DNA from: Pseudonocardiales bacterium
Lineage (GTDB): Bacteria > Actinomycetota > Actinomycetes > Mycobacteriales > QHCD01
DNA: 64,000 nucleotides
Direction of reading: 5' to 3'
Assembly (NCBI GenBank): GCA_003244255.1
Contig: QHCD01000012.1
Span: 1 to 64,000 of the forward strand
Each line of letters begins with the position of its first letter. Within the stretch, counting starts at the first letter, position 1. This document shows, piece after piece, positions 21,466-31,237 of the stretch. The notes below the pieces were generated by a model. That model was not told the DNA's origin. It made no database searches and worked only from the letters and a program-made list of their open reading frames with translations. The position numbers and the translations under genes are program-made.

Positions 21466-22614
21466 TCAGCCTGGCATCCGGACCGGCTGGACCAGATACC
21501 GGTAGTCCGGCACGCCGCCCGCAGCATCGTCGGCGCCGGCTGTACCCCCGCCGGCTGACAGGACCGCCGGCTTCAGCGGTGTCGTCAAGGCGATCCGCGC
21601 GGTGTCACCGGTTATCGATGTGACGCCGTCGAGCAGGAACGTGGGGTTGAACGCGATCGTCATGGGCTCGCCGTCGTAGACCACTTCGACGCGTTCCTCT
21701 GCGCGGCCACTATCATCGCCGCCGGCCGTGAGGGTGACGCCGCCGGTTTCGAACTGCAGCCGCACCGGCGTTCCCCGGTCGGCGAGCAGGGACACCCGCT
21801 TGGCGGCTTCCACGAACGCGCCGACCGGTAGCTCCCCGGTGCCGGTGAACTCCACCGGCCACAGCGACTGGTAAGACGGGAACTGAGCATCGAGCAGTCG
21901 GGTGGTCAGACGGCGGTCGACGGCGGCGAAACCGATCAGCCCCTCACCGGCACCGCTACCGGACAGCGCGATCGTGACGTCGTCGGCGCCGCCCACCAGA
22001 GTCTTTGCGGCCTCCTGCAGGGTGCGTGCCGGAACCAGCACGGCGGCGCTGCTGCCCGGGCCCTCGGGCTTCCAGGTCAACGTGCGCACGGCGAGCCGGT
22101 ACCGGTCGGTCGCAGCCAGCGTGATGCGCTCGCCGTCGATCTCCATCCGGACGCCGGTGAGCATGGGCAGTGTGTCGTCCCGGCCGGCAGCAACGGCCAC
22201 CTGGCCAACCGCGGTCGCGAACGCGTCAGCACGTACCGTGCCCGCCGTCGTCGGCATGTCCGGCAGGCTTGGATAGTCCTCCACGGGCATTGTCGGCAGG
22301 GTGAAGGTCGCGTTGCCACAGCGCAGGGACAGTTGTGGGCCGTCGACGGCGATCTCCACCGGGTGCGGAGGCAACGAGCGGGTGATGTCAGCGAGCAGTC
22401 GGCCGCTGACCAGGCTCCGCCCGGAACTGACCGCGTGCACAGCCAGCGTGACCTGCGCCGACACCTCGTAGTCGAAGCCCGCGACCGAGAGTGAGCTGTC
22501 CTCGACGGTCAGCAGCAGGCCGCCCAGCACCGGCATCGGCGGCCTGTTCGGTAGCGCCCGAGCGGTCCAGGCCACGGCGTCGGCGAGCAGGTCCCGCTCG
22601 ACCCTGAATTTCAT
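21466..22614 (-). CDS. dnaN: DNA polymerase III sliding clamp (beta subunit)
   Basis: Protein of 382 residues, built of three similar domains that form the dimeric ring around DNA. It starts MKFRVERDLLADAVAW and ends YRYLVQPVRMPG, the typical C-terminus that lies at the ligand-binding pocket. The length is normal. A short Gly/Ala-rich insert near the end (AGGGTAGADDAAGG) lies in a loop of domain III. Placed downstream of dnaA with oriC between them. Confidence 0.96.
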   Translation of the reverse strand: MKFRVERDLLADAVAWTARALPNRPPMPVLGGLLLTVEDSSLSVAGFDYEVSAQVTLAVHAVSSGRSLVSGRLLADITRSLPPHPVEIAVDGPQLSLRCGNATFTLPTMPVEDYPSLPDMPTTAGTVRADAFATAVGQVAVAAGRDDTLPMLTGVRMEIDGERITLAATDRYRLAVRTLTWKPEGPGSSAAVLVPARTLQEAAKTLVGGADDVTIALSGSGAGEGLIGFAAVDRRLTTRLLDAQFPSYQSLWPVEFTGTGELPVGAFVEAAKRVSLLADRGTPVRLQFETGGVTLTAGGDDSGRAEERVEVVYDGEPMTIAFNPTFLLDGVTSITGDTARIALTTPLKPAVLSAGGGTAGADDAAGGVPDYRYLVQPVRMPG

Positions 22615-23011
22615 CGGAGCACCTCGCGGGATGGGACCGGCTGCCAGCCGACCCGTAGCCGGGCCGGGTCATCCCCAGGCCGGGGCGTTGGTGATGAGTA
22701 CTGCCGAGTCATTGCAGGGAGAACTTCCGTTGTCGTCGTCGGTGCTGTGGATATCGTGGAGAACCGGCGTTTATGCAGGTCCGGCGGCGCGGCGCGATGT
22801 GGACAGGTTGGGGGCATCACTAGCCCGAACGGGTGTGCTGATGTGGAGCATGCATGAGCGGATGGTAACCACAAGGTGTCGTCGACAGCTGTCCACAGGT
22901 TTGTCCCCAAGCTGTGCACGGCCGACTGGTTGCGGAGCGTGAACGCGACCGCGGCCCGGCCGAAGCCGACTTGAGCCCGGCCACCGCCACCGAGGTCGCC
23001 TCGCCGGATCG
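22615..23011. promoter_or_regulatory. Probable replication origin (oriC) between dnaN and dnaA
   Basis: 397-bp gene-free region in the standard actinomycete oriC position. DnaA-box-like nonamers: ATATCCACA (minus, 22746-22754), CTGTCCACA (minus, 22798-22806), TGCTCCACA (minus, 22842-22850), CTGTCCACA (plus, 22889-22897) and TTGTCCCCA (plus, 22901-22909). The last two are almost adjacent and in opposite orientation to the first three. Short AT-richer patches occur near 22745-22775 and 22840-22875. There is no long AT-rich unwinding element, as is usual in high-GC actinobacteria. The dnaN promoter must also be here. Confidence 0.8.
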
Positions 23012-24733
23012 TCACTGCCTGGCTCGCTGCTTGATCCGGATACTCAGTTCGGAGACCTGGTTGAAGATCGAACGTCGGTCGCTCATCAGGGCCCGGATCT
23101 TGCGATCGGCGTGCATCACGGTGGTGTGGTCGCGACCGCCGAAAGTCTGGCCGATCTTGGGCAGCGAGAGGTCGGTCAGCTCACGACACAGGTACATCGC
23201 AATCTGCCGTGCCGTGACCAGCACCCGGCTGCGCGAGGCTCCGCATAGCTCGTCCACGGTCACACCGAAGTAGTCGGCAGTGGCCAGCATGATCGTCGCC
23301 GCGTTGATCTGTGGCTGCTCGGACTCGGGGAGCAGGTCCTTTAACACCAGCTCAGCCAGGGCGAGCTCGACCATGCTTCGGTTCAGGCTCGCGAACGCGG
23401 CCACCCGAATCAGCGCGCCTTCTAGCTCGCGAATGTTGCTCTGGATTTTGCTGGCGATGAACTCCAGGACATCCGGCGGGACGTCGAGCCGTTCCTGTGC
23501 GGCCTTCTTGCCGAGGATCGCGATCCGGGTCTCCAGGTCCGGAGTCCGGACATCGGTGATCAGGCCCCATTCGAAGCGGGTGCGCAGCCGGTCCTCCAGC
23601 GTGACGAGCTGCTTGGGTGGACGGTCGGAGGAGATCGCGATCTGCTTATTGGTGTTATGCAGGGTGTTGAAGGTGTGAAAGAACTCTTCCTGGGTGCGTT
23701 CGGCGCGTTCCAGGAATTGGATGTCGTCGATCAGCAGGATGTCGTTGTCGCGGTAGCGACGCTGAAATGCCTGCATCTTGTCATCGCGCAGTGAGTTGAT
23801 GAAGTCGTTGGTGAATTCCTCGGAGGAGACGTAGCGCACCCGCGTTGTCGGGTAGAGGCTGCGTGCGTAGTGGCCGATGGCGTGCAAGAGGTGAGTCTTG
23901 CCCAGTCCGGAGTCGCCGTAGATAAACAGCGGGTTGTAGGCGTTGGCTGGAGCCTCGGCGACGGCGAAGGCTGCAGCGTGCGCAAACCGGTTGCTGCTGC
24001 CGATGACAAAGGTGTCGAACTGGTACTTCGGGTTGAGGCGTGCGCTCTCCCGGCCGGTGGCAGCCGAGCTGTGACCGGAGATCGGGCCGTCGTTGCGGGC
24101 CGGACCGTTGGTGGATGCCTGGCTGGTGCCGGGGCGGTGACCGGGTGCCGAACCGGAGCTGGTGCGTCCGGTGGGGTCGGGCGCGGCCATGGCCCAGCGG
24201 TCGCCCGTTCTGCTCGCGCCGGGCCGCAGGTCGATCGGCGGCGGGTCACGATCTGCGGCCATCGACAGGTCCGGTTTACTCGCGCCGGGTGTGGTGTTTG
24301 CCGCGACGCTGTCGTCTCGGTTGGGCTCCACCGTGACGGCGACACCGACCGTGCGCCGTAGGCCGTCGGCCAGCGAGGTGGCGATGGGGCCGTGCAGCCG
24401 GGTTTCGAGCACGGACTTGACGAAGCTCGTCGGTGCGGCGAGCAGGACGGTGTCCCCCACCAGGCCGAGCGGCCGGGTCAATCGGAGCCAGGCGCGGTCC
24501 TGCTGGCTGAGTTCGGCGCCGCCGAGGCCGTCGATGGCGTGCGCCCAGATAGCGTCGAGGTCGGTCTCCGTCGCTTCGCCGGAGGTCCGGTCAGCCAGCT
24601 GACCCGCTGGGCTGGGCTGACCTGCCGGGCTGGGCTGACCGGCATTGGGCTGGCCGGGGCTGGGCTGACCTGCCGGGCTGGGCTGGCCGGGGCTGGGCTG
24701 ACCGGCATTGGGCTGGGCTGCGTCCTCTGCCAC
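23012..24733 (-). CDS. dnaA: Chromosomal replication initiator DnaA
   Basis: Protein of 573 residues that binds DnaA boxes and opens oriC. Domain I (about 58-135) begins [11 protein letters not shown]; a long disordered domain II (about 136-235) follows; domain III carries Walker [10 protein letters not shown] (273-281) and Walker B LLIDDIQF; domain IV carries the DNA-binding signature [14 protein letters not shown]. An extra N-terminal segment of about 45 residues is made of imperfect [11 protein letters not shown] repeats, unlike most DnaA proteins. The ATG at 24733 is the natural start of the open frame; a start after the repeat would also give a complete domain I, so the repeat may be untranslated in part. 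Confidence 0.97.
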   Translation of the reverse strand: MAEDAAQPNAGQPSPGQPSPAGQPSPGQPNAGQPSPAGQPSPAGQLADRTSGEATETDLDAIWAHAIDGLGGAELSQQDRAWLRLTRPLGLVGDTVLLAAPTSFVKSVLETRLHGPIATSLADGLRRTVGVAVTVEPNRDDSVAANTTPGASKPDLSMAADRDPPPIDLRPGASRTGDRWAMAAPDPTGRTSSGSAPGHRPGTSQASTNGPARNDGPISGHSSAATGRESARLNPKYQFDTFVIGSSNRFAHAAAFAVAEAPANAYNPLFIYGDSGLGKTHLLHAIGHYARSLYPTTRVRYVSSEEFTNDFINSLRDDKMQAFQRRYRDNDILLIDDIQFLERAERTQEEFFHTFNTLHNTNKQIAISSDRPPKQLVTLEDRLRTRFEWGLITDVRTPDLETRIAILGKKAAQERLDVPPDVLEFIASKIQSNIRELEGALIRVAAFASLNRSMVELALAELVLKDLLPESEQPQINAATIMLATADYFGVTVDELCGASRSRVLVTARQIAMYLCRELTDLSLPKIGQTFGGRDHTTVMHADRKIRALMSDRRSIFNQVSELSIRIKQRARQ

Positions 24734-25251
24734 GCAGCCTCCTCAGCCTGCCGGGCCGGATGTCGACCGCGTCCGTCCACAGCAGTGTCCACAACCTGTG
24801 AACGCAGGAACGGCTCTGTGGTGCCGCATCCCGAGCGGATCGCGACGGCGGGGGCCGTCCCAACCAGCTGTACCGGTCCCGAACGCTAACAGCGTTCTCG
24901 CGTTGTCCACAACCGCCCGCAGGGGGTTGCGCGCGGAACGCGGGGGTGTCGGCCGGAGCGGGTGTGGCTTTGGCGTTGTGGGCGCCCCCCGGGGGCGGTT
25001 CAACCGCTACGGTTAGCTTGCTGGCTGTGGAGATCCGGGCCACGACAGCGGGCGGCCGGCCCGGGTCCGTGCATCGTCTCGACCCCGGCGTCGCAGCGTC
25101 CAGCCGCACCGTCCGGCGCCTACACTGGTCAGACACCCGGGTCGTATCCTTGGGGGCGGGCGGTGATTTGCCTAACGGCGTCGTGACTCGCAGCTCGTGC
25201 TGTTTCCCCGACCGGTTCACCCACCTGGGCCCGCGACATGGAGATCCCACC
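24734..25251. promoter_or_regulatory. dnaA-rpmH divergent region with DnaA boxes
   Basis: 518 bp between the divergent dnaA and rpmH genes, with no gene. DnaA-box-like nonamers on the plus strand are CCGTCCACA (24773-24781), GTGTCCACA (24785-24793) and TTGTCCACA (24903-24911); the last equals the actinobacterial consensus. They sit in the expected dnaA promoter area, so DnaA probably controls its own gene. TACACT at 25121-25126 could be a -10 for rpmH. The rest holds nothing recognisable. Confidence 0.65.
24881..24897. promoter_or_regulatory. Inverted repeat next to the strongest DnaA box upstream of dnaA
   Basis: GAACGCT and AGCGTTC form a perfect 7-bp inverted repeat around AAC, five bases before the TTGTCCACA box. 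The location, about 150 bases upstream of dnaA, suits an operator or a promoter element. The protein that would bind is unknown. Confidence 0.4.
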
Positions 25252-25389
25252 GTGAGCAAGCGCACGTACCAACCCAACAATCGTCGGCGAGCCCGCACCC
25301 ACGGCTTTCGGCTCCGCATGCGCACGCGTGCTGGCCGCGCCGTGCTCGCCCGCAGGCGGCACAAGCGCCGCGGCGTCATCTCCGCCTGA
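25252..25389 (+). CDS. rpmH: 50S ribosomal protein L34
   Basis: Protein of 45 residues: [20 protein letters not shown] and onwards to a basic end, matching the L34 family nearly throughout. GTG start, preceded by a GGAG-containing leader. It is the first gene of the rpmH, rnpA, yidD, yidC, jag, rsmG, parA, parB series, which runs rightward from the origin. Confidence 0.97.
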   Translation: MSKRTYQPNNRRRARTHGFRLRMRTRAGRAVLARRRHKRRGVISA

Positions 25390-25405
25390 TCGAGCTCGCG
25401 CCCGA

Positions 25406-25861
25406 ATGCTGCCCGCCTCCGTTCGTTTGCGAAAGAGCGATGATTTCGACCGGATTGTCCGGACCGGCCATCGAGCCGGCCGGCCGACTCTCGTCGTGCA
25501 CGCGCTGGCGGCGACCGAGGTGCGGCCCGGGCCGCCGGTGGCCCGGAGCGGCCCCGGTGGCGCAGGCACCCAGGTCGGTTTTGTCGTCGGCCGCGACGTC
25601 GGCGGGTCGGTGCAGCGACACCGGGTGGCCCGACGGCTGCGTCACCTGATGCGAGCGCGCTGGGCGGACCTGCCGGCCGGAGCCGGAGTCGTCGTGCGGG
25701 CGCTCCCGCTGGCCGCGGCCGCGTCGACCGGCACGCTCGGCCGCGATCTGGACGCCGCACTGAATCGCGCCGGGGCTCGCATCGCCCGATCCTCCGCCGG
25801 CCGGGCGCCGCGCCGCCCGGCCGGTCAGGTCAGCACCGGCGTCGAGCCCGGTGGGTCCTGA
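25406..25861 (+). CDS. rnpA: Ribonuclease P protein component
   Basis: Protein of 151 residues that binds the RNase P RNA and helps process tRNA 5' ends. It starts [21 protein letters not shown], and the RNA-binding RNR-type motif appears as [16 protein letters not shown], a slightly variant version (Q-R-H-R rather than K-R-N-R). A Pro/Gly-rich segment near 40-56 and a tail after 120 lengthen it relative to the usual 115-125 residues. The ATG at 25406 is 16 bp after rpmH. The stop TGA shares one base with the yidD ATG. Confidence 0.93.
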   Translation: MLPASVRLRKSDDFDRIVRTGHRAGRPTLVVHALAATEVRPGPPVARSGPGGAGTQVGFVVGRDVGGSVQRHRVARRLRHLMRARWADLPAGAGVVVRALPLAAAASTGTLGRDLDAALNRAGARIARSSAGRAPRRPAGQVSTGVEPGGS

Positions 25862-26238
25862 TGCGATCCCTGCTGTTGGCCGGGTTGCGGTTCTACCGCC
25901 GGTGGATAGCGCCGATGCTGCCACCGTCCTGCCGGTTCACGCCGTCGTGCAGCGAATACGCCATGACGGCGGTGTCGCGGTTCGGCGCGCTGCATGGATC
26001 CTGGCTGGCGGCGCGCCGGCTGTTGCGCTGCCATCCCTATCACCGCGGCGGCGACGATCCGGTACCTGATCTGCCCGGTCGGCAGGGTCGGCAGGGTCGA
26101 GACGGTCGACGGGGTCGGCACGGTCGTAACAGGTTCGCTCGCTGGCGCCGCCGGACGCCGGCGCGCCGGCGGATCGCGGCCGCCCCGGTCGCTGTCGGCG
26201 CGTCGATCACCGGAGGTCAGCCATGCCGCACCCGCTGA
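25861..26238 (+). CDS. yidD: Membrane protein insertion efficiency factor YidD
   Basis: Protein of 125 residues. The conserved part (1-65) contains [29 protein letters not shown] and RRLLRCHPY, with the three conserved cysteines. After residue 70 the sequence is an Arg/Gly-rich tail ([13 protein letters not shown]) not found in most YidD proteins. The start overlaps the rnpA stop, and the 3' end overlaps the yidC start by 16 bp. YidD is thought to help YidC insert membrane proteins. Confidence 0.92.
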   Translation: MRSLLLAGLRFYRRWIAPMLPPSCRFTPSCSEYAMTAVSRFGALHGSWLAARRLLRCHPYHRGGDDPVPDLPGRQGRQGRDGRRGRHGRNRFARWRRRTPARRRIAAAPVAVGASITGGQPCRTR

Positions 26239-27395
26239 ACTGGCTGTACTACCTGATCTCCAAGGTCCTGCTGTTCTGGCATTGGCTGTTCTCGCAGTTC
26301 CTGGACGCGAACGGCGGCTGGTCGTGGGCGCTCGCGATCGGCTTTCTGGTGATCACGATTCGCGTCATCCTGTTCCCGCTGTTCGTCAAGCAGTACCACT
26401 CGATGCGGGCGATGCAGACCCTGCAGCCCCAAGTCGCTGCCCTTAAGAAGAAGCACGCGAACGACCGGCAGGCACAGGCTCAGGCGATGATGGCGCTGCA
26501 GAAGGAGGCCGGCGTTAACCCACTCGGCGGCTGCCTGCCACTGGTCGTCCAGGCCCCGGTCTTCATTTCGCTTTACCACGTGCTGCGGCGACTGCGTCCC
26601 GGCGCATCCGCTCTGTACGGCTGGAGCGACGGGCAGACCAAGAGCGCCATCGACGCGAAGTTCTTCGGTGCACCTATCCCGGCGTCGTTCCGCAGTACGG
26701 ACGCCTTCTTGCGCGCACTGCATGCGAGCCCTGGCTCGACCCGATTCGTCATCGCGATCCTGCTCCTGGTCTCCTGCGTCGCCACCTTTGCGACGCAGTG
26801 GCAGAACTACTCACGCAACAAGGACAACCTGGACGGCCAGCAGGCGATGATCCAGCGGTTGATGTTGGTGGTCATCCCGATCGGTCTCGCGTTCTCGGGG
26901 CTGGTCTTCGGCCTGCCGCTCGGTGTGCTGCTGTACTGGTTGACGAACAACCTTTGGACGATGGGCCAGCAGTTCTACATGCTCACCCGGGTCACCGCGA
27001 AGCTGGACGCGGCCGCGGCGGCGACGCCCCCGCCGGCGGCACCGCCGGCGCCTAAACCCGGTGCCCGCCCGGTCCGCGACAACCGCGGCCGGATCGTGAG
27101 CACGCGGCCATCGCTCGCGACACCCACCGGTGATGCGCCAGACAGCCGCCCACCGCCCAGGTGGGGACCGAGGACAGCGCGCACTGGGCGCGACAAAACG
27201 CCAGATACCGGCCGTAACCAGACGCCTGACCCGGGGGCGGCGCCGGAGCCGCCGGCCTCGCCACCGCCACCCGCAACGCCGTCGGGCGACGGATCCAGGC
27301 CAGCGAACAAGCCGCCGCCCGGCACCCGGCCGGCTGTAGCCACCGGGAAACAGCGCTCTCGCCCCGCGGCTAAGCGCAAGAAGAAGCGTCGATGA
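26223..27395 (+). CDS. yidC: Membrane protein insertase YidC
   Basis: Protein of 390 residues of the short, Gram-positive type without the large periplasmic domain. Five or so transmembrane helices are visible, including [20 protein letters not shown] with the conserved Arg of the hydrophilic groove. The cytoplasmic hairpin [20 protein letters not shown] is clear. The C-terminal 120 residues are Pro/Arg-rich and end in a basic [15 protein letters not shown] tail, which could contact the ribosome. The ATG lies within the end of yidD; translation is probably coupled. Confidence 0.96.
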   Translation: MPHPLNWLYYLISKVLLFWHWLFSQFLDANGGWSWALAIGFLVITIRVILFPLFVKQYHSMRAMQTLQPQVAALKKKHANDRQAQAQAMMALQKEAGVNPLGGCLPLVVQAPVFISLYHVLRRLRPGASALYGWSDGQTKSAIDAKFFGAPIPASFRSTDAFLRALHASPGSTRFVIAILLLVSCVATFATQWQNYSRNKDNLDGQQAMIQRLMLVVIPIGLAFSGLVFGLPLGVLLYWLTNNLWTMGQQFYMLTRVTAKLDAAAAATPPPAAPPAPKPGARPVRDNRGRIVSTRPSLATPTGDAPDSRPPPRWGPRTARTGRDKTPDTGRNQTPDPGAAPEPPASPPPPATPSGDGSRPANKPPPGTRPAVATGKQRSRPAAKRKKKRR

Positions 27396-27419
27396 GACCG
27401 CAGAGCCAGTGGAGCCCCA

Positions 27420-28064
27420 GTGTCTGACCCGACTAGCCATTCGAGCGAATCCGCCGCAACGATCGGTGCGGGTGCCGGCGACGTCACCGGCGGTGCTGTC
27501 GCCGGCGACGTCACCGCCGGTGCTGTGCCGGGCGAGCAGCCTGCTGCCACGGGCAGTGCGCCCGATGGGCCCGACGGCAGACCCGAGGGCCGCGGCCAGG
27601 GGCTGCTTGTCCGGGAGGGCGACATCGCCGGCGACTACCTCGAGCGGCTGCTCGATATCGCCGACTTCGACGGTGACATCGACCTTGATGTCGAGAACGA
27701 ACGTGCCGTGGTGGCGATCGTGGGCGGCGTCGATGAGCTCAAGGCGCTGGTCGGGCCAAACGGCGCCACCCTGGACGCACTACAGGAGCTGACCCGGCTC
27801 GCGGTTCAGCAGCAGACCGGAGTGCGGAGCCGGCTGATGCTCGACATCGCGGGCCACCGGCAGGGGCGCCGTGCCGAGCTCGCCGCGCTGGCCCGGCGGA
27901 CCGCGCAGGCTGTCCTCGCCGACGGCGCGGCTGCGCGGCTGGCGCCGATGAACGCGTTCGAACGCAAGGTCGTTCACGACGTCGTCAACGACATGGCCGG
28001 CGTGACCAGCGAGTCGGAGGGCGTCGATCCCGACCGCCGCGTCGTCATCTCGGCGGAGCACTGA
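27420..28064 (+). CDS. jag: Jag/KhpB family RNA-binding protein
   Basis: Protein of 214 residues with KH and R3H domains. The first 60 residues are Gly/Ala-rich and disordered. The KH domain (about 70-145) shows LVGPNGATLDALQELTRLAV, with GPNG in place of the usual GxxG loop. The R3H domain shows NAFERKVVHDVVNDMAGV followed by RRVVI. The start is GTG at 27420 after a CCAGTGGAGCCC leader, 24 bp after yidC. In other bacteria this protein pairs with KhpA and affects mRNAs for division and wall synthesis. Confidence 0.92.
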   Translation: MSDPTSHSSESAATIGAGAGDVTGGAVAGDVTAGAVPGEQPAATGSAPDGPDGRPEGRGQGLLVREGDIAGDYLERLLDIADFDGDIDLDVENERAVVAIVGGVDELKALVGPNGATLDALQELTRLAVQQQTGVRSRLMLDIAGHRQGRRAELAALARRTAQAVLADGAAARLAPMNAFERKVVHDVVNDMAGVTSESEGVDPDRRVVISAEH

Positions 28065-28119
28065 GCTGGGCGTTCCGGCGCCGCCGGCGGCCGGTCCGAT
28101 AGCGGGGCCGCAGCTGCCG

Positions 28120-28716
28120 GTGCTGCAGCGGTTTGCCGACCTCCTGGTGGACCGGGCGATTCCCGGCGGTCTGCTCGGTCCACGGGAAGCCTCGACGATC
28201 TGGGACCGCCATCTGCTCAACTGCGCCGTGCTGACCGAACTCATCCCCGCCGGCTCGGTGCTGATCGATGTAGGCAGCGGCGCAGGGCTGCCCGGGTTGG
28301 TACTTGCGCTGATAGACCCGACGCTGCGAGTGGCGCTGGTGGAGCCGATGGCGCGTCGGGCTGACTTTCTTTCCGCGGCGGTGAACGAACTCGGCTGCCC
28401 GGACCGGGTCGACGTCATCCGCGGACGAGTCCCGGAGGTATTGGTAGATCCGGGCCTGGCTCCGGCCGCGGTGGTGACGGCGCGGGCCGTCGCGCCGCTC
28501 GAGCGGCTAGTGCGGCTGGCGCTCCCCACCGTCGCCGCGGGCGGGCGGCTGCTGGCGATCAAGGGCGCGGGTGCGTCGGGTGAACTAGCGACGGCCCGGG
28601 CGACGCTGCGTGAACTCGGTGCGCAGGGATGGTCGATTCTGTCGTGTGGTCGTGGCAGGCTGAACCCGCCGACGACGGTGATCGAGATCGTCGCGTCCCG
28701 TCCAGATTGGGAGTAG
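28120..28716 (+). CDS. rsmG: 16S rRNA (guanine-N7)-methyltransferase G
   Basis: Protein of about 198 residues that methylates G527 (E. coli numbering) of 16S rRNA with S-adenosylmethionine. Motif I is LIDVGSGAGLPGL; the PMARRADFL and VTARAVAPL regions are also typical. The start is uncertain. The frame is open upstream to the jag stop and the residues encoded there (GVPAPPAAGPIAGPQLPVLQ) resemble the start of other RsmG proteins, yet no ATG or GTG lies there; a CTG at 28066 or another rare start is possible. The 3' end is four bases from parA. Loss of this gene in other species gives low-level streptomycin resistance. Confidence 0.93.
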   Translation: MLQRFADLLVDRAIPGGLLGPREASTIWDRHLLNCAVLTELIPAGSVLIDVGSGAGLPGLVLALIDPTLRVALVEPMARRADFLSAAVNELGCPDRVDVIRGRVPEVLVDPGLAPAAVVTARAVAPLERLVRLALPTVAAGGRLLAIKGAGASGELATARATLRELGAQGWSILSCGRGRLNPPTTVIEIVASRPDWE

Positions 28717-28719
28717 CGG

Positions 28720-30063
28720 ATGACGAGCGACCGGACGGCGTCAGCGCTGGGCTGGGTGGCGGAGACCGCTCCGACGCCGCTCGCCGGCCGGCGGACGGCT
28801 GCCGGCCGGCCCGACGCCGCGCTGGGCTGGCCCGCTCCGTCTCCAGTTCGTGTCGGTGTTTCACGTGAAACGTCCGTTGGCGGCCCGGTCGCGCATGCGC
28901 CGGCGGATGATGCCGCGAAGACAGTTGCGACGCCACGGCCGCCGGCCGCCGCCGTGGGGTCCGGAGGCCGGCTGGCTGCCCCGACGGCCACCTACCAGCG
29001 GAGCGGCTCTCCAATGGTGCATGGAGTCGTCGGCGTTTCACGTGAAACATGGGCGCCACCCGCCGAACCGCCAGGCGCCGCTGTTTCACGTGAAACCGGC
29101 CCGGCGACCGAACCGGACTACCCGCCGCCGCCCTCGAGGCGGGTGATGTGCATCGCGAACCAGAAGGGCGGCGTCGGAAAGACGACGACTGCCGTCAACC
29201 TGTCGGTCGCCCTGGCTCGGCACGGCCTGAAGGTGCTGGTCATCGACCTTGATCCCCAGGGCAATGCCAGCACCGGACTCGGCGTCGACCATCACGCCGG
29301 CGTGCCGTCGATCTACGACGTCCTGATCAACGGCCAGAGCATCGTCGAGGTCGCCGTCACCTCGGCCGCTTCGCCGAACCTGCGCTGCACCCCAGCCACC
29401 ATTGACCTCGCCGGGGCCGAGATCGAGCTGGTGTCGGTGGTGGCGCGCGAGTCGCGGCTGCGGAAGGCCGTCGCCGCGTATGACAGCCCGGTCGACTACG
29501 TGCTGATCGACTGCCCGCCCTCGCTGGGCCTGCTGACCGTGAACGCGTTAGTGGCAGCGGCGGAGGTGCTGATCCCGATCCAGTGCGAGTACTACGCGCT
29601 GGAGGGTCTCGGACAGCTGCTGAGCAGCATCGAGCTGGTCACCGCCCACCTGAACGAAGCGCTGCGGGTGACGACGGTGCTGCTCACGATGTACGACGCC
29701 CGGACCAGGCTCGCCGACCAGGTGGCCGGGGAGATCAGAGAGCATTTCGGGGACACGGTACTGCGGGCGGTCGTCCCGCGGAGCGTGCGGGTGTCCGAGG
29801 CGCCAGGGTTCGGGCAGTCGGTGGTGACTTACGATCCGACGTCCCGCGGAGCGCGTAGCTATCTGGCCGCGGCGGCAGAACTCGCTGAGCGCGGCGCGCA
29901 CGGTTTCGGCCCGACCAGCACCGACACTGGTGACCAAGCGCCGGCCGGCGTCGGCGTCGACCACAGCGCGGCGACCGACAGCGCGGCGACCGACAGCGCG
30001 GCGACCGACAGCGCGGCGACCGACAGCGCGGCGACCGACAGCGGGGCAGCAAGCCGCCACTAG
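28720..30063 (+). CDS. parA: Chromosome partitioning ATPase ParA with parS-encoding N-terminal extension
   Basis: Protein of 447 residues. The ATPase core starts near residue 140: [18 protein letters not shown] holds the deviant Walker A (149-156), followed by [11 protein letters not shown] and the [11 protein letters not shown] region. The N-terminal 138 residues are disordered and contain VSRET three times, because three parS sites lie in the coding sequence in the same frame. The C-terminal tail has five DSAAT-type units. The ATG is four bases after rsmG with GGAG upstream. ParA moves or anchors origin regions through ParB-parS. An alternative start near codon 140 would give a standard-length ParA, so the extension may be only partly translated. 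Confidence 0.95.
   Translation: MTSDRTASALGWVAETAPTPLAGRRTAAGRPDAALGWPAPSPVRVGVSRETSVGGPVAHAPADDAAKTVATPRPPAAAVGSGGRLAAPTATYQRSGSPMVHGVVGVSRETWAPPAEPPGAAVSRETGPATEPDYPPPPSRRVMCIANQKGGVGKTTTAVNLSVALARHGLKVLVIDLDPQGNASTGLGVDHHAGVPSIYDVLINGQSIVEVAVTSAASPNLRCTPATIDLAGAEIELVSVVARESRLRKAVAAYDSPVDYVLIDCPPSLGLLTVNALVAAAEVLIPIQCEYYALEGLGQLLSSIELVTAHLNEALRVTTVLLTMYDARTRLADQVAGEIREHFGDTVLRAVVPRSVRVSEAPGFGQSVVTYDPTSRGARSYLAAAAELAERGAHGFGPTSTDTGDQAPAGVGVDHSAATDSAATDSAATDSAATDSAATDSGAASRH
28857..28872. promoter_or_regulatory. parS site 1
   Basis: TGTTTCACGTGAAACG matches the bacterial parS consensus at 15 of 16 positions and has a perfect GTTTCACGTGAAAC core. It is a ParB loading site. Lies in parA, encoding VSRET. 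Confidence 0.95.
29034..29049. promoter_or_regulatory. parS site 2
   Basis: CGTTTCACGTGAAACA, 15 of 16 match to the consensus with a perfect 14-bp core. It is in the same reading frame of parA as the others and also encodes VSRET. Confidence 0.95.
29082..29097. promoter_or_regulatory. parS site 3
   Basis: TGTTTCACGTGAAACC, 15 of 16 match to the consensus with a perfect 14-bp core. It begins 48 bp after site 2, a whole number of codons, and again encodes VSRET. Confidence 0.95.
29965..30039 (+). repeat. Five 15-bp tandem repeats at the 3' end of parA
   Basis: AGCGCGGCGACCGAC is repeated five times without change and encodes SAATD. The array forms an acidic, flexible ParA tail beyond the ATPase fold. 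Perfect identity suggests recent expansion. Confidence 0.93.
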
Positions 30064-30078
30064 TGTCCCGTGGACACT
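30062..30078. promoter_or_regulatory. Inverted repeat directly after parA
   Basis: AGTGTCC and GGACACT form a perfect 7-bp inverted repeat around CGT, starting within the parA stop codon. It could be an RNA hairpin between parA and parB or an operator. No T-run follows, so it is not a typical intrinsic terminator. The half-site GTCC/GGAC recurs in the palindromes at the end of parB. Confidence 0.45.
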
Positions 30079-30145
30079 CGACGGCTCGACACTCGACCGC
30101 ACGACGGCGACGGCGAGCAGCGCCGTCCGGCAGAGGGAGATCGCG

Positions 30146-31237
30146 ATGGCACCGGTACGGCGCGGCGGCCTCGGCAAGGGTCTAGGCGCACTCATCCCCA
30201 GCAGCGGGTCGAACCCGGCCGGTGTCGCCATCGATGCGATCCTGGGCGATCGCGCCTCCGCTGACGCGGCCGGCCGGGGCGCACACCCGGTCCCCGGGGC
30301 GTCGTTCGAAGAGATCGCCGTGGACCGGATCGGGCCGAACGCTCGCCAGCCTCGCCAGCAGTTCGACGAGGACTCGCTCGCCGAACTGGCCGCGTCGATC
30401 GGCGCCGTCGGCCTGCTGCAGCCGATCGTGGTCCGGCCCCGCAGCGACGGCTACGAGCTGGTGATGGGCGAACGGCGCTGGCGAGCCGCCCGACAGGCCG
30501 GTCTGGCCACCGTCCCGGCGATCGTGCGCGATACCGGCGACGACGCGATGCTGCGGGACGCCCTGCTGGAGAACCTGCATCGCCAGCAGCTCAACCCCCT
30601 GGAGGAAGCGGCGGCCTACCAGCAATTGCTGGCAGAGTTCGGCGCGACGCACGAGCAACTGGCCGGGCGGATCGGACGCAGCCGGTCCCAGATCACCAAC
30701 ACCATCCGGCTGATGAACCTGCCGGCCGCCGTGCAGCGACGGGTCGCCGCCGGGATCCTGTCCGCTGGCCACGCGCGGGCCCTGCTCTCCCTCGAGGACA
30801 GCGACGCCCAGGACGAGCTGGCCGGGCGGATTGTCGCCGAGGGGCTCTCCGTGCGGGCCACCGAGGAGCTGGTTGCACTCGGTGCCGGCACCGGACAGCC
30901 GCCGGCCCGGCGCTCGCGCCGTCCTCGGCTCACCTCGCCCGCGCTGGCTCACCTCGCCGAGAGTCTCTCCGACGTCTTCGATACGCGCGTCAAGGTGGAG
31001 TTCGGCCGCCGCAAGGGCCAGCTGGTGGTCGAGTTCGCCACGATCGACGATCTGGAGCGGATCATCGGTCTGATGTCGCCGGCCGTCGCCGGCCGTGCCC
31101 GCGAGGCGAGCGGAGCCGGACTGTCCATAGTGGATGGTGAGCCCCATTCCCTGCATTCGTCCACTGTGGACAGTGGCGGGGACGTGTCCACTGTGGACGG
31201 TGCAGATCCGACGGCAGATAAGGGATCTGCGCTCTAG
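30146..31237 (+). CDS. parB: Chromosome partitioning protein ParB
   Basis: CTPase and DNA-binding protein of 363 residues that loads at parS and spreads as a clamp. The N-terminus [14 protein letters not shown] is the usual ParA-contacting motif. The CTP-binding domain shows [17 protein letters not shown] and [16 protein letters not shown]; the HTH domain includes [18 protein letters not shown]. The dimerisation domain is at 265-330. The ATG at 30146 follows AGAGGGAGA. The C-terminal 40 residues are extra and are encoded by DNA with palindromic GTCCAC/GTGGAC motifs. The TAG stop lies in a CTAG shared with the stop of the convergent ddl gene. Confidence 0.96.
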   Translation: MAPVRRGGLGKGLGALIPSSGSNPAGVAIDAILGDRASADAAGRGAHPVPGASFEEIAVDRIGPNARQPRQQFDEDSLAELAASIGAVGLLQPIVVRPRSDGYELVMGERRWRAARQAGLATVPAIVRDTGDDAMLRDALLENLHRQQLNPLEEAAAYQQLLAEFGATHEQLAGRIGRSRSQITNTIRLMNLPAAVQRRVAAGILSAGHARALLSLEDSDAQDELAGRIVAEGLSVRATEELVALGAGTGQPPARRSRRPRLTSPALAHLAESLSDVFDTRVKVEFGRRKGQLVVEFATIDDLERIIGLMSPAVAGRAREASGAGLSIVDGEPHSLHSSTVDSGGDVSTVDGADPTADKGSAL

